Of a DNA stretch of 42,314 nt, positions 1-7,525 are shown piece by piece (the stretch's first letter is position 1; every line of letters begins with the position of its first letter). The notes below the pieces were generated by a model. That model made no database searches. It saw only the letters and a list, made by a program, of their open reading frames with translations, and had not been told where the DNA came from. A program made the position numbers and the translations under genes. Location: positions 1 to 42,314 of the forward strand of contig JAKFVC010000158.1 in assembly GCA_021732415.1 (NCBI GenBank), given 5' to 3'. The stretch is from Planctomycetaceae bacterium (GTDB lineage Bacteria > Planctomycetota > Planctomycetia > Planctomycetales > Planctomycetaceae).

Positions 1-1993
1 CGATAACGGTGGCAAACAGGCCGGTACCGTTGAAGGTACTGTCCAAATTGCCGTCCGAGGTGAATCGCGCCACGAGCACGTCCTGGTCACCACCAAACTG
101 GAAGTTGCCGGTCCCGACAACCACAATGTTGGTTCCCTGAAGCGTGATGGCCGTGGGAACTTCATTGGTATCGTTGAAACCGGCAAAATCGGCGACCGCC
201 AGGCCACGGACCGCGAAGTTTGTGTCGAGTAGTCCGACCGAAGTCAGCTTCAACACGCCGAACTGTTGACCACCGGCACCATCACTCACTTGACCCGTGG
301 CCAGAATGCTGCCGTCAGCCAGGACAGTCAGATCGTTGAAACCTGACAGGAACAGGGCCGAGGCAACTTGCCCGCCCACTCCAAACTTGGGATCTAGCGT
401 GCCATCGGGTTTATATTTGGCAATGACCCCTAACGTGACTCCAAATCCCTGGGCAACCGTGGTGCCAGCGACGAGTGTCGATCCGTCAGGAAGCTGCACG
501 ACGGCCTGAGCCTGGTCGTGAGAGACCCCGTTCCAGAACGAAAAATCGGTCAAGACCCGGCCTTGATTTCCGAGTGTCGTGTCAATCGATCCGGACGTCT
601 GGTAGCGCGACAGTGCGAAGTTGTGCGTGAAGAAGTTCGCACCACCGCTGAAGCCCGCGAGCACGTAATTCCCGTTGGTATCGATTGCCATCGCATTGGC
701 TTGCGACTGGGGATTGGCGAAGAAGTCGGTCTGGACTCGGCCACCGTTACCCGAAGCCTGATCGAGGGTGTTGTCGAGTATCCCCGTGGCGACCGCGTAC
801 CGGGCCAGGGCGAACGATTGCTGCGGTGCGATGCCCGCTGTTCCAAACGAGAAACCCGCCGCGATCACGTTGGTACCTTGCAGACGGATTTCCCGGATCT
901 GATCGTTGCTGGGCTCATTGAGCGTGCCGAAGTCGGTTCTCACCAGTCCATTGGTTCCGAAACCACCCAGCAGTGATCCGCCGTTGTTCAAGCGAGCCAG
1001 GGCGAAATCATTCGATCCATTCGACGGATTGATCGTCGTTCCGGCGACGATGATGTTGTTCCCCGCTTCGACCACCACGCTGAAGGCCTGATCATTCAGG
1101 ATATTTCCGAAGTCGATGGTCTTCTTGCCGTCGGTGTCGAACGTCGTGTCGAGCGTGCCGTTGTTCGTCAGACGGATCAGCAGGAAGTCCTGGTCGCCAT
1201 TCACGTCCGAGGTGCCGGCGATGAGGATCTTGTTGTTATTGTCGATGACGACATCGTTCGCGGATTCATTCGCGGCGATAGTGCTGGCAAACCGGCCGGT
1301 GTTGTTGAAGGTCGTGTCCAGGTTGCCGTCCGCGGTGAATCGCGCCACGAGCAGTTCCTGGTCACCACCACCACCTGAGAAGTTGCCGGTCCCCGCAACC
1401 ACAATGCTGGTCCCCTGAAGCACGATGGACGTGGGAACTTCATTGATTACGGCGGATCCAGCGAAATCGGCGACCGCCAGGCCACGGACCGCAAAGTTTG
1501 TGTCAATCTCTCCCGCCGACGTCAGTTTCACGACGCCGAACTGTTGACCACCGGCACCATCACTCACTTGACCGGTCGCCAGAATGCTGCCGTCGGCGGT
1601 CAAGACTAGATCATTGATCCCGCCGATAAAGACTGGTGTGCCGATTGTTCCACCCGCACCAAACGCGGCATCGAGTGAACCATCCACGTTGTAACGAGCA
1701 ATGACACCCTGCCCGATGAAATTGTTTGAAGTCCCCCCCACCACCATCTTGCCGTCGCTTTGAATAACGATCGCCTGGGCCTCATCGGCGGCAATGTCCG
1801 AAACCGACGTTACATCAGTCACCACCCGTCCCAAATTCCCGAAATCGGCATCGAGCACGCCTGCCGACAACATGGAACGATCCTCAAGTAGCTCAATATG
1901 CGTCTGAGACGACTTCCTGATCTTCCGACGTTGACTGTGCTGATGACGTGTTTGGCGGTTGGAACCGAAGAACGGAAGCCAGTCGATAAGCAT
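1..1993 (-). CDS. Large delta-60-repeat secreted protein, 5' portion only
   Basis: The gene starts at the ATG at 1993 (AAAGAG lies about 10 nt upstream) and stays open to the window edge, so only about 664 N-terminal residues are seen. A basic N-terminus (RQTRHQHSQRRKIRKS) leads into IELLEDRSMLSAG, the LEDR/LEPR-type motif found at the start of many very large planctomycete surface proteins. After it come repeated units of the form LARYxxDGxLDxxFGxxG with AGxxxxxxxxDF spacers, which match delta-60 repeats thought to form beta-propellers. I infer an exported, probably surface or extracellular protein of unknown ligand. The DNA at about 11-510 is a near copy of about 1286-1790, giving an internal duplication with a period of about 425 codons. 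No catalytic motif is visible. Confidence 0.85.
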   Translation of the reverse strand, partial: MLIDWLPFFGSNRQTRHQHSQRRKIRKSSQTHIELLEDRSMLSAGVLDADFGNLGRVVTDVTSVSDIAADEAQAIVIQSDGKMVVGGTSNNFIGQGVIARYNVDGSLDAAFGAGGTIGTPVFIGGINDLVLTADGSILATGQVSDGAGGQQFGVVKLTSAGEIDTNFAVRGLAVADFAGSAVINEVPTSIVLQGTSIVVAGTGNFSGGGGDQELLVARFTADGNLDTTFNNTGRFASTIAANESANDVVIDNNNKILIAGTSDVNGDQDFLLIRLTNNGTLDTTFDTDGKKTIDFGNILNDQAFSVVVEAGNNIIVAGTTINPSNGSNDFALARLNNGGSLLGGFGTNGLVRTDFGTLNEPSNDQIREIRLQGTNVIAAGFSFGTAGIAPQQSFALARYAVATGILDNTLDQASGNGGRVQTDFFANPQSQANAMAIDTNGNYVLAGFSGGANFFTHNFALSRYQTSGSIDTTLGNQGRVLTDFSFWNGVSHDQAQAVVQLPDGSTLVAGTTVAQGFGVTLGVIAKYKPDGTLDPKFGVGGQVASALFLSGFNDLTVLADGSILATGQVSDGAGGQQFGVLKLTSVGLLDTNFAVRGLAVADFAGFNDTNEVPTAITLQGTNIVVVGTGNFQFGGDQDVLVARFTSDGNLDSTFNGTGLFATVI

Positions 1994-3113
1994 ATTTGTC
2001 ACTCTTTGAAAATTGTTGAAGGGGAAAGATTTGTTCTGCTTAGGTAAATAGCGTGGGAGATGCGAACTGATTAGAACCGAAATGGTTGGACGCCAACAGC
2101 AATCTCGATCCCTGCTCTTCCTACCTCCCGGATGATCCTGATTCAGGACACCAATTCCGAAAAATTTCGCTCAGGTTACTCTGTTTCTCGACATTCGCGC
2201 CGGTCTTTCGACGTCAGCCGTTATTGGGTTAGGCGACGACCAACATAAATGGACAACCATAAATAGAGAAACGATTAAAAATGAGTTAAGTCCACGGCGA
2301 CGAAACCCACGGCCATTGGGAGTGGCACGCAACGAATGAAGTAATCAACGAAGGGCGACAACATCAGCGACGTCCTTAAAGGTGCAAATATGCAATATGA
2401 ACAAACTGTAGCCGCGTCAGCACACGGTTTTCAACAGCGTACCTATCTTCCTACCGATCGCCACTGATTCGGACAACAAAACTTGTTCCATGATTGTCAA
2501 GCTAAATAGCAACACACGACCACTGTTCACGACATAATGCATGTACACATGCTAACACTTTGTCGCCTGTAGATTTACATGTTGGGGTATCTGGGAAGGG
2601 CTTGTCAATGCCGCGAATTGCAAGACAGAACAGTATTTGGCCGATGATCCGGAATCACCAGTGAAAGCACCTCAATCGCTGTCTGTATACGCCCGAGTAA
2701 TGACAAACTGTCGTTGCCTCTCGCGTAAAATGAGTCGGAAGAGGAATCGCGAGGCCAAAGGACAAACTGCAAACACCACGGAAGGCTAGAGCTCATCCGT
2801 ATCGTACTGTGATCCAGATTCGCGGTTTGTCGTTTTTATACATGTGCTCCGTTGTGGCCAGGCGGGGAACGCCAGCCGGAATATGTCGAAAGTCCATGTC
2901 CCCTTCGGGACGGAAACTCGTGTCACCGAAAATGGAGGATGGGATTCTCACGAAGAACGCCTGTCCTTTAGAATGTCCTTAGCCGTTTAACCTGCGGATT
3001 AGGCAAATGAAGACAAGGCCTGAATCCGTGGTGGTTGATCTCAAATATATTCCGATACCGTGCCCTTCGTGATATATTCCGTGCAGTATGTTGCGCGGAC
3101 GTTATCGCTTGAG
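1994..3113. other. Intergenic stretch with no recognised gene
   Basis: About 1.1 kb between the delta-60 protein (leftward) and the zinc-finger membrane protein (rightward). It is more AT-rich than its surroundings. Short ORFs on the minus strand near 2605-2796 and 2968-3153 have no recognisable domain, no good ribosome binding site and unlikely composition. Promoters for both divergent genes must lie here, but I could not assign boxes with confidence. Confidence 0.5.
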
Positions 3114-3125
3114 GTGTGATCACAC
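3114..3125. promoter_or_regulatory. Perfect 12-bp palindrome just before a start codon
   Basis: GTGTGATCACAC is perfectly self-complementary and ends 4 nt before the ATG at 3130, covering the likely ribosome-binding region. Its position fits an operator or RNA hairpin controlling the downstream gene, but no regulator can be named. A 12-bp palindrome can occur by chance. Confidence 0.25.
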
Positions 3126-3129
3126 GACC

Positions 3130-3549
3130 ATGAAGTGTTACTATCATAGACATTCGGATGCGATCGGTTCCTGCAAGTCGTGCTCAAAAGGACTCTGCGC
3201 GTTGTGTGCGGTTGACGTCGGTAATGGACTCGCTTGTAAAGATGTGTGTGAAGACCAGGTGTGTCGGATCAATGCCATGATTGCCAGCAATCTGCGCATT
3301 TCGTCCGTATCCGCACAAATGATAAAAGGGCAATCGCTGACGTTGATCGCGTGCGGTACTTTCCTGGCGCTGACGGGGATTACGTTTATAGTCCTCGGAC
3401 TCAATCTACGTGCTAATACTCCGAAGATCGGTATTGCCAGCATCGGAGTGTTCGTATTCGCGCTGGGCGCTTGGCAATTCGCAACCGCCCGGCGTCTCCA
3501 AAGAGCGCAACGCGAAGAAGAACGCGATGCCGAAGGGCATGGTGCCTGA
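3130..3549 (+). CDS. B-box-like zinc-finger membrane protein
   Basis: The 139-residue protein begins MKCYYHRHSDAIGSC. I chose the ATG at 3130 over the upstream ATG at 3088 because the zinc-binding segment starts there. Residues 1-45 hold closely spaced Cys and His (CYYHRH, CKSCSKGLCALC, CKDVCEDQVC), matching the B-box-type zinc finger found at the N-terminus of small bacterial membrane proteins. Two hydrophobic segments follow (around ITFIVLGLNL and IGVFVFALGAWQF), then a charged tail RRLQRAQREEERDAE. I infer an inner-membrane protein with a cytosolic metal-binding head. The function is unknown, and it does not look operonic with its neighbours. Confidence 0.7.
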   Translation: MKCYYHRHSDAIGSCKSCSKGLCALCAVDVGNGLACKDVCEDQVCRINAMIASNLRISSVSAQMIKGQSLTLIACGTFLALTGITFIVLGLNLRANTPKIGIASIGVFVFALGAWQFATARRLQRAQREEERDAEGHGA

Positions 3550-3593
3550 CAAGCGGTGCTACACAAGTTGTGCCGGTTTGAGCATAATTGCCA

Positions 3594-3752
3594 GTGCCCG
3601 GTCATGATCGCGGCTTTCCGTTCGATCCGTGGATCTACATTGCTCTCGCCAGACTCGAGTACTGGCTGCGCGGCGAGAGCTCTCAGATTCTGATCGAAGA
3701 CGGCCGAATTCGTGGTGGTCATCAAAGTTACAGTAATGGTCCGTTTAAATAG
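3594..3752 (+). CDS. Possible short ORF or gene remnant abutting the next gene
   Basis: An open frame runs from a GTG at 3594 (or TTG at 3588) to a TAG at 3750-3752 and would encode 52 residues beginning VPGHDRGFPFDPWIYIALAR. Its composition (aromatics, DPW, LEYWLRGE) looks more protein-like than chance, and its stop overlaps by one base the alternative GTG start of the next gene, suggesting translational coupling. There is no clear ribosome binding site and no in-frame ATG. It could be a real small protein or the C-terminal scrap of a lost gene. I do not recognise the family. Confidence 0.25.
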   Translation: MPGHDRGFPFDPWIYIALARLEYWLRGESSQILIEDGRIRGGHQSYSNGPFK

Positions 3753-3760
3753 TGAGTATT

Positions 3761-4213
3761 ATGACACTTACACAAGATGAAGCCGTCCTGGTGACGGATA
3801 CGTTTGTCGCATCGGATCCGGTATCCGGGTTGCGCCAACGTGCCCGCAGCCTGATCGCCGGCCGTCGCTGGTCAACACAGAGCATCTCTTATGGCGATCA
3901 ACAAGAGCCTATCATCGACGAGTACGGCGACGACTCGTTGCTGGAAGACGGTAGCTCACCTGCAGGAGAGCCGCGGTGGAGCTTCTGTTTCGTCTTGGGC
4001 TTGGACCACATCAAAGCGAAGCCCGGCGAATGGTTTGCTGACGTCGAAGCCATTCTGGATTTCTTGCAAACGCTATTCGTGGAAGAGAAATGCGAGTCGA
4101 GAATTGAGGTACGGTATCAGTCAAAACCGTGGCTGAGTGAGCACATCGTGACTGTCGATGAGCAGACGACCGATCGGATGTCGGTGCGGCGAATGATTGA
4201 GCTTGTTGTGTAA
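3761..4213 (+). CDS. Hypothetical protein, acidic and soluble
   Basis: This 150-residue protein (MTLTQDEAVLVTDTF at its start) can begin at ATG 3761 or at the in-frame GTG 3752. It has no signal peptide, membrane segment or known motif. The central part (EPRWSFCFVLGLDHI, then FADVEAILDFLQTLF) suggests an alpha/beta fold. Small acidic single-domain proteins in accessory regions are sometimes immunity proteins, and a short ORF abuts this gene directly upstream, but there is no direct support for that role. A nested palindrome follows the stop. Confidence 0.55.
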   Translation: MTLTQDEAVLVTDTFVASDPVSGLRQRARSLIAGRRWSTQSISYGDQQEPIIDEYGDDSLLEDGSSPAGEPRWSFCFVLGLDHIKAKPGEWFADVEAILDFLQTLFVEEKCESRIEVRYQSKPWLSEHIVTVDEQTTDRMSVRRMIELVV

Positions 4214-4255
4214 CGTCAGTGCGATCTAAGTGAAAGAGTATAATAAAATGATTAG

Positions 4256-4416
4256 GTGAGCCGGGCGGCGTAAGCCCCCGGATTCTTCGTGATACTTCTA
4301 AAACACAGAGGCACAGAGAACACAGAGGAATTGTCCGATCTCTGTGTTCTCTGTGCCTCTGTGTTTCCAAATCTGTATCAAAAAAGGAATCCGGGGGCTT
4401 ACGCCGCCCGGCTCAC
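4256..4416. repeat. Nested palindrome, families A (outer) and B (inner)
   Basis: The outer arms 4256-4284 and 4388-4416 are a perfect 29-bp inverted repeat (core GGCGGCGTAAGCCCCCGG). Nested inside are perfect 26-bp arms 4301-4326 and 4341-4366 built from repeated CACAGAG units. The element lies between two convergent genes, so the RNA could act as a bidirectional terminator. The same outer and inner pair recurs at 20671-20844. Confidence 0.9.
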
Positions 4417-4442
4417 TTGCATAGTTAATTCTTCGCTCTTAC

Positions 4443-5030
4443 TTAGCCTGCCTCAAACGGGATGCCATCGTCCGCTGCCGGTCGGCCATTTTTATGCCAG
4501 ATTGTTTCTTGAAACTCGTGGTGCCCCCGCCGGGTGACTCCGCGTTCGATGGCGACCAGGATCATCCACCAGTCGCGGGCAGCCAGGGCCTTCACGGGGA
4601 TCCAGAGACCCGGCAGGGCTTTGCTTTTGATGACGCCATGCGCGTCCGGGTGTGCGGTTTCGAAGTGGCTACCGTTGTGGCGGTTCCAGTGGAGGATTGG
4701 ACATTCCGCGGTTTCCACCGCGACATATTCGACAACGCCGAAACGCTCGAAAATGGCCCGCCGCGATTCGTACTCCGGCAGTTCATCTGAGTCGAAGACA
4801 TCGAGGATGAAATTCGGCGGGCCTTCGAAACCGTGTTCGACCGGCTCGCATTGTTTCAGTCTGCCGTGATTCACCATCGCGATCAGGCCAGGGACAACTC
4901 GTGTCTGGTCGTCGAGTACGACTGGAACATGCAGGCACACGTAGATGCCGGGCGTATAGAGACGATAGCGGTTGATGCACAGGGCCAGGTCCGTCAGGAG
5001 CACCGATTTCTGCGTGGTGAGTTCGGGCAT
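4443..5030 (-). CDS. Uma2-family (DUF820) restriction-endonuclease-like protein, divergent
   Basis: This 195-residue protein starts at ATG 5030 after a good AAGAGG site 8 nt upstream. The layout fits Uma2/DUF820, a PD-(D/E)xK nuclease fold: an N-terminal segment, a VVPGLI strand, then PPNFILDVFDSDE, YESRRAIFERFGVVEYVAVE and a C-terminal strand region. Uma2 proteins are abundant in planctomycetes and cyanobacteria and their role is mostly unknown. Several positions that are normally acidic or lysine in the family look replaced here (PG for PD, LDV for the usual EV, and SRR where a Lys is common), so nuclease activity is doubtful. It stands alone with no partner gene visible. Confidence 0.7.
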   Translation of the reverse strand: MPELTTQKSVLLTDLALCINRYRLYTPGIYVCLHVPVVLDDQTRVVPGLIAMVNHGRLKQCEPVEHGFEGPPNFILDVFDSDELPEYESRRAIFERFGVVEYVAVETAECPILHWNRHNGSHFETAHPDAHGVIKSKALPGLWIPVKALAARDWWMILVAIERGVTRRGHHEFQETIWHKNGRPAADDGIPFEAG

Positions 5031-5404
5031 GGTGGGTACCTCTTAGATTACGGTCCAGGGAGTGATCGACCTGCGAGTCCGTGACGTCTGTCGCGATTAT
5101 GGAGTCTCGCCCTCCCGAATAATGGCTTTTCAAACGCGCTCTGAGTTCCGACGCGTGTCTCCGCACAAATTGAAGTGCGCGATCGTAGCTGCGTGCAGTA
5201 ACCTCATGATTCTGCTGTAGGATGATCCCAGAGGCAACCCGGAAATTACTGGTGCTTCCAATCGTCGACGACACATCGCTCATTGAGACGTGAATCTCGG
5301 ACAGCACTAGTATAGTATTCCAGATTGTCATCTCATTCGAAGAGAGATTACTGGGTCATTGAGAGATATTTGCCGATACAATGCAGCCGGTTTAGTGGTG
5401 ATGT
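5031..5404. other. Intergenic stretch, no convincing gene
   Basis: This is the divergent promoter region for the Uma2-like gene and the zinc-ribbon/ACP-like gene. A minus-strand open frame starts at 5331 and runs into the Uma2 gene in another frame. Its first 90 codons are plausible protein, but it has no recognised domain and overlaps a better gene, so I do not call it. Confidence 0.4.
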
Positions 5405-5719
5405 ATGTCGACAATTTCGTCGCGGACACCCGAAGGGGATTCGCAGCGTTGTCCAGTCTGTGGCGGCGCTGTGCGTATTGACCCTTCCCAGCCACTGGGT
5501 GATGCGCCCTGCCCGGCGTGCGGCACGCTGCTGTGGTATATCGTCGGCGATCAGCGAGTTCGTTTATTTGACCCCCAGGATGTGAGATTGATTGATCTGA
5601 TTGCCAATCGGCTGGGAATCAGCCCGGAATCGGTGCGGGCTGGCCGCCTGGATGAGTTCGGATTGGACTCGCTGGATGTGGTGGAATTGGTGATGTCACT
5701 GGAAGAAGATGCCGGGTAG
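5405..5719 (+). CDS. Zinc ribbon fused to a short acyl-carrier-like domain
   Basis: Residues 6-44 form a four-cysteine zinc ribbon (CPVC at 16-19, CPAC at 36-39) ending in TLLW. After a short linker, residues 58-104 match the first half of an acyl carrier protein: helix I (LIDLIANRLGI), then EFGLDSLDVVELVM with Ser89 in the DSL position where phosphopantetheine is attached in true ACPs. The protein stops at LEEDAG, where a normal ACP would continue into helices III and IV, so the carrier domain is truncated; other frames downstream do not restore it. The same ribbon occurs in the protein at 7051-7377. The role is unknown; it may be a protein-protein tether or a decayed carrier. Confidence 0.7.
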   Translation: MSTISSRTPEGDSQRCPVCGGAVRIDPSQPLGDAPCPACGTLLWYIVGDQRVRLFDPQDVRLIDLIANRLGISPESVRAGRLDEFGLDSLDVVELVMSLEEDAG

Positions 5720-5791
5720 ACTAAGTTATCCCGAGAGTCGTGCGTATGACCTTTGAAGTTCCATTCAGCGCTGTAGATCTACCAGTTCTTT

Positions 5792-6427
5792 ATGACGACT
5801 CCCGAACATACGATGGTCGGAATTCACTCGGCGTTTGCGCTGGGGTTGCATCGTCGTTATGGCTGGCAAAGCGTGGCGCTGGCTGGGATTGCCAGTAATG
5901 TCCCGGACTGGGATGGCATCCCCATGTTCGTCGATATGGCCCGCTTTGAGTCGATCCATCGTGTGTGGGGGCACAATTTCGTATCGATCCTGCTCACGTC
6001 GCTATTGCTCGCGGCGACTCAAGTTCGCTGGGACTGGCTCGGCAGAATCGGCGGCTGGTTTGCGGGGCGGTTTTCGATTCCGAAGCAGGACTCGCCCGAC
6101 TGCCAGACCGGGACCGATTCGGGCTGTGGTTTGCTGTTGTTTTTCGGGATCGCATTCGCTGCTCAGACCCTGCATTTGCCTTGTGACATGGTGGTCTCGG
6201 GAGGGAGCGGTCTGAATGACTGGTCGGTCGAGCCCTGGTGGCCTTTTTCGCACGCGGCGTACGTCTATCCGATGATTCCGTGGGGCGATCCTGGTCCAAC
6301 GCTGATTCTGATGGCCGGGGCCGTCATTGCGGCCAAATGGCCCCCTCAGACAGCGAATATTTCCCGTTTAAGCATTGGGACGCTGCTGGTATACTTACTG
6401 GTGCGTCGTTTTGCTAACTCAACATAG
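5792..6427 (+). CDS. YdjM/DUF457-type membrane-bound metal-dependent hydrolase
   Basis: This 211-residue membrane protein has the layout of the LexA-binding membrane hydrolase (YdjM/DUF457) family: MVGIHSAFALGLHRRYG near the start (His12, His20), VPDWDG (Asp39, Asp41), HRVWGHN (His56, His61) and QTLHLPCD (His128, Asp132), between hydrophobic helices. The conserved His/Asp set suggests a bound metal in the membrane plane; the substrate is unknown for the family. The start could also be the in-frame ATG at 5813, which would begin at the conserved MVGIHS. It is followed by a compact three-part palindrome at 6454-6507. Confidence 0.75.
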   Translation: MTTPEHTMVGIHSAFALGLHRRYGWQSVALAGIASNVPDWDGIPMFVDMARFESIHRVWGHNFVSILLTSLLLAATQVRWDWLGRIGGWFAGRFSIPKQDSPDCQTGTDSGCGLLLFFGIAFAAQTLHLPCDMVVSGGSGLNDWSVEPWWPFSHAAYVYPMIPWGDPGPTLILMAGAVIAAKWPPQTANISRLSIGTLLVYLLVRRFANST

Positions 6428-6453
6428 AGCGGCTTAAAAGGCGGGCATCGGCA

Positions 6454-6507
6454 CCGTGGCAGACGCTGCTAGCGTCTGCATTCCGACGCTGGCAGCGTCG
6501 GCCACGG
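6454..6507. repeat. Cloverleaf-like palindrome
   Basis: The outer arms CCGTGGC (6454-6460) and GCCACGG (6501-6507) enclose two separate hairpins, one around 6459-6479 (GCAGACGCTGCTAGCGTCTGC minus end bases) and one at 6484-6501 (CCGACGCT, AGCGTCGG). The result is a three-way-junction shape right after a stop codon. A transcription terminator or a mobile palindrome remnant are both possible. Confidence 0.75.
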
Positions 6508-6558
6508 GGCGCTGACCTTAAGTTATACCGCCATCGTGATCCAGATTAGGGAGAACGG

Positions 6559-7026
6559 ATGATGCGCAAGGTGATGATCGTCGCGTTCGTGTTGCTGGCG
6601 TCTCAAGGGATTGCAGCGCCGCCCCTTCAGGAATCGGTCGTACCTGTATTGGGCCCCAAGGTGTATCGCGATGGTGACGTCGTAGAGATTCTCGACGTTA
6701 CGGCGACATCCCCGCACTTCGAACAAGGCGACTCGGTGACAGTGAAGGGGCGGGCTCGACTGCAGAGCCAGGAATCAGCGAAGCTGTGTTTGTTGCTCAC
6801 GCAGACGAAAGGCGATGGGCGGGAAGAAACGGATCGATTGCAAACAGTCACGATTTCCAAAGGGCAGCAAGAGTTCGAACTAAAAATCACGATTAAGCAT
6901 CAGGGTATGCTGCACCTCACTTACTATCATTCCGGTACGGGCAAGCCGTTCGGTGGCACCTATTTTGGAACTGCGAAACAGATGAAAGAGATTTCCAAAA
7001 TGGATTTGAGTTACTATTTGAATTGA
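6559..7026 (+). CDS. Small secreted protein of unknown function
   Basis: An AGGGAG site sits 8 nt before ATGATG, and the N-terminus (MRKVMIVAFVLLASQGIAAPP) is a clear signal peptide, so the 155-residue product is exported. The mature part looks all-beta (GDVVEILDVTATS, FEQGDSVTVKGRARL, LQTVTISKGQQEFELKI), resembling a small Ig-like or C2-like sandwich, and ends in a Lys-rich segment. I do not recognise the family. It precedes the zinc-ribbon/HTH gene by only 24 nt, so the two may share a transcript. Confidence 0.65.
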   Translation: MMRKVMIVAFVLLASQGIAAPPLQESVVPVLGPKVYRDGDVVEILDVTATSPHFEQGDSVTVKGRARLQSQESAKLCLLLTQTKGDGREETDRLQTVTISKGQQEFELKITIKHQGMLHLTYYHSGTGKPFGGTYFGTAKQMKEISKMDLSYYLN

Positions 7027-7050
7027 TCTGTTTACTAGATCGGCTCTGCC

Positions 7051-7377
7051 ATGCAACCCGCGTCACGAACCCCGGAAGGCGAACCGTGTCGTTGTCCCGT
7101 TTGTGGAAAAAGTGCGTCAATTGAGCCTTCGGATCCTCCGGGCGATGCGCCGTGTCCAAGCTGTGGCCACCTGCTGTGGGTCGATGAAATGGGTGACATT
7201 GAACCCGTCTATACTGCAGGAGAGGCGGCGAAAATCTGTCGAGTCAGCATGCAAACCATCGTCCGTTCTTTCGACAGTGGTGACCTGGCCGGATTCCTGG
7301 CACCGCAGTCGAGGCGGCGACGTATCCCGCGGCACAGCCTGCTGGATTTCATGGACCGCCATGACATTCCACATTGA
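7051..7377 (+). CDS. Zinc ribbon fused to a MerR/excisionase-type helix-turn-helix
   Basis: Residues 5-43 are a four-cysteine zinc ribbon (CPVC at 15-18, CPSC at 35-38) with about 27 of 39 positions identical to the ribbon of the protein at 5405-5719. Residues 53-108 match the helix-turn-helix DNA-binding domain common in small planctomycete regulators: VYTAGEAAKICRVSMQTI, then FDSGDLAGF and RRRRIPRHSLLDFMDRH. It is probably a DNA-binding regulator whose ribbon may bring it to a partner shared with the carrier-like protein. The targets are not visible from the sequence. Confidence 0.75.
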   Translation: MQPASRTPEGEPCRCPVCGKSASIEPSDPPGDAPCPSCGHLLWVDEMGDIEPVYTAGEAAKICRVSMQTIVRSFDSGDLAGFLAPQSRRRRIPRHSLLDFMDRHDIPH

Positions 7378-7525
7378 GAACGCTCGCGACAGTTTTCGCT
7401 TCGAACTCTCCCAATTAGTCGGATGACTTTGTGGCTTTGAGATTGTTAATGATGGACTAAGCTAGCTGCGGTCTGATGTTCCTAAAATAAAGTACTGTAC
7501 TCAAGACTGACATCGGAGATGCGAC

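Noticed and set aside
1994-3113. Possible small genes in the 1.1-kb gap
   Set aside because: The only frames over 60 codons are on the minus strand, lack ribosome sites and show no protein-like pattern.
4301-4366. Repeated CACAGAG words considered as a CRISPR-like array
   Set aside because: There are no unique spacers of constant length; the words are arms of a hairpin.
4783-5331. 182-codon minus-strand frame upstream of and overlapping the Uma2 gene
   Set aside because: Its second half is a shadow of the Uma2 frame, and the first half has no recognised domain. A faint resemblance to an ANTAR helix bundle was too weak to report.
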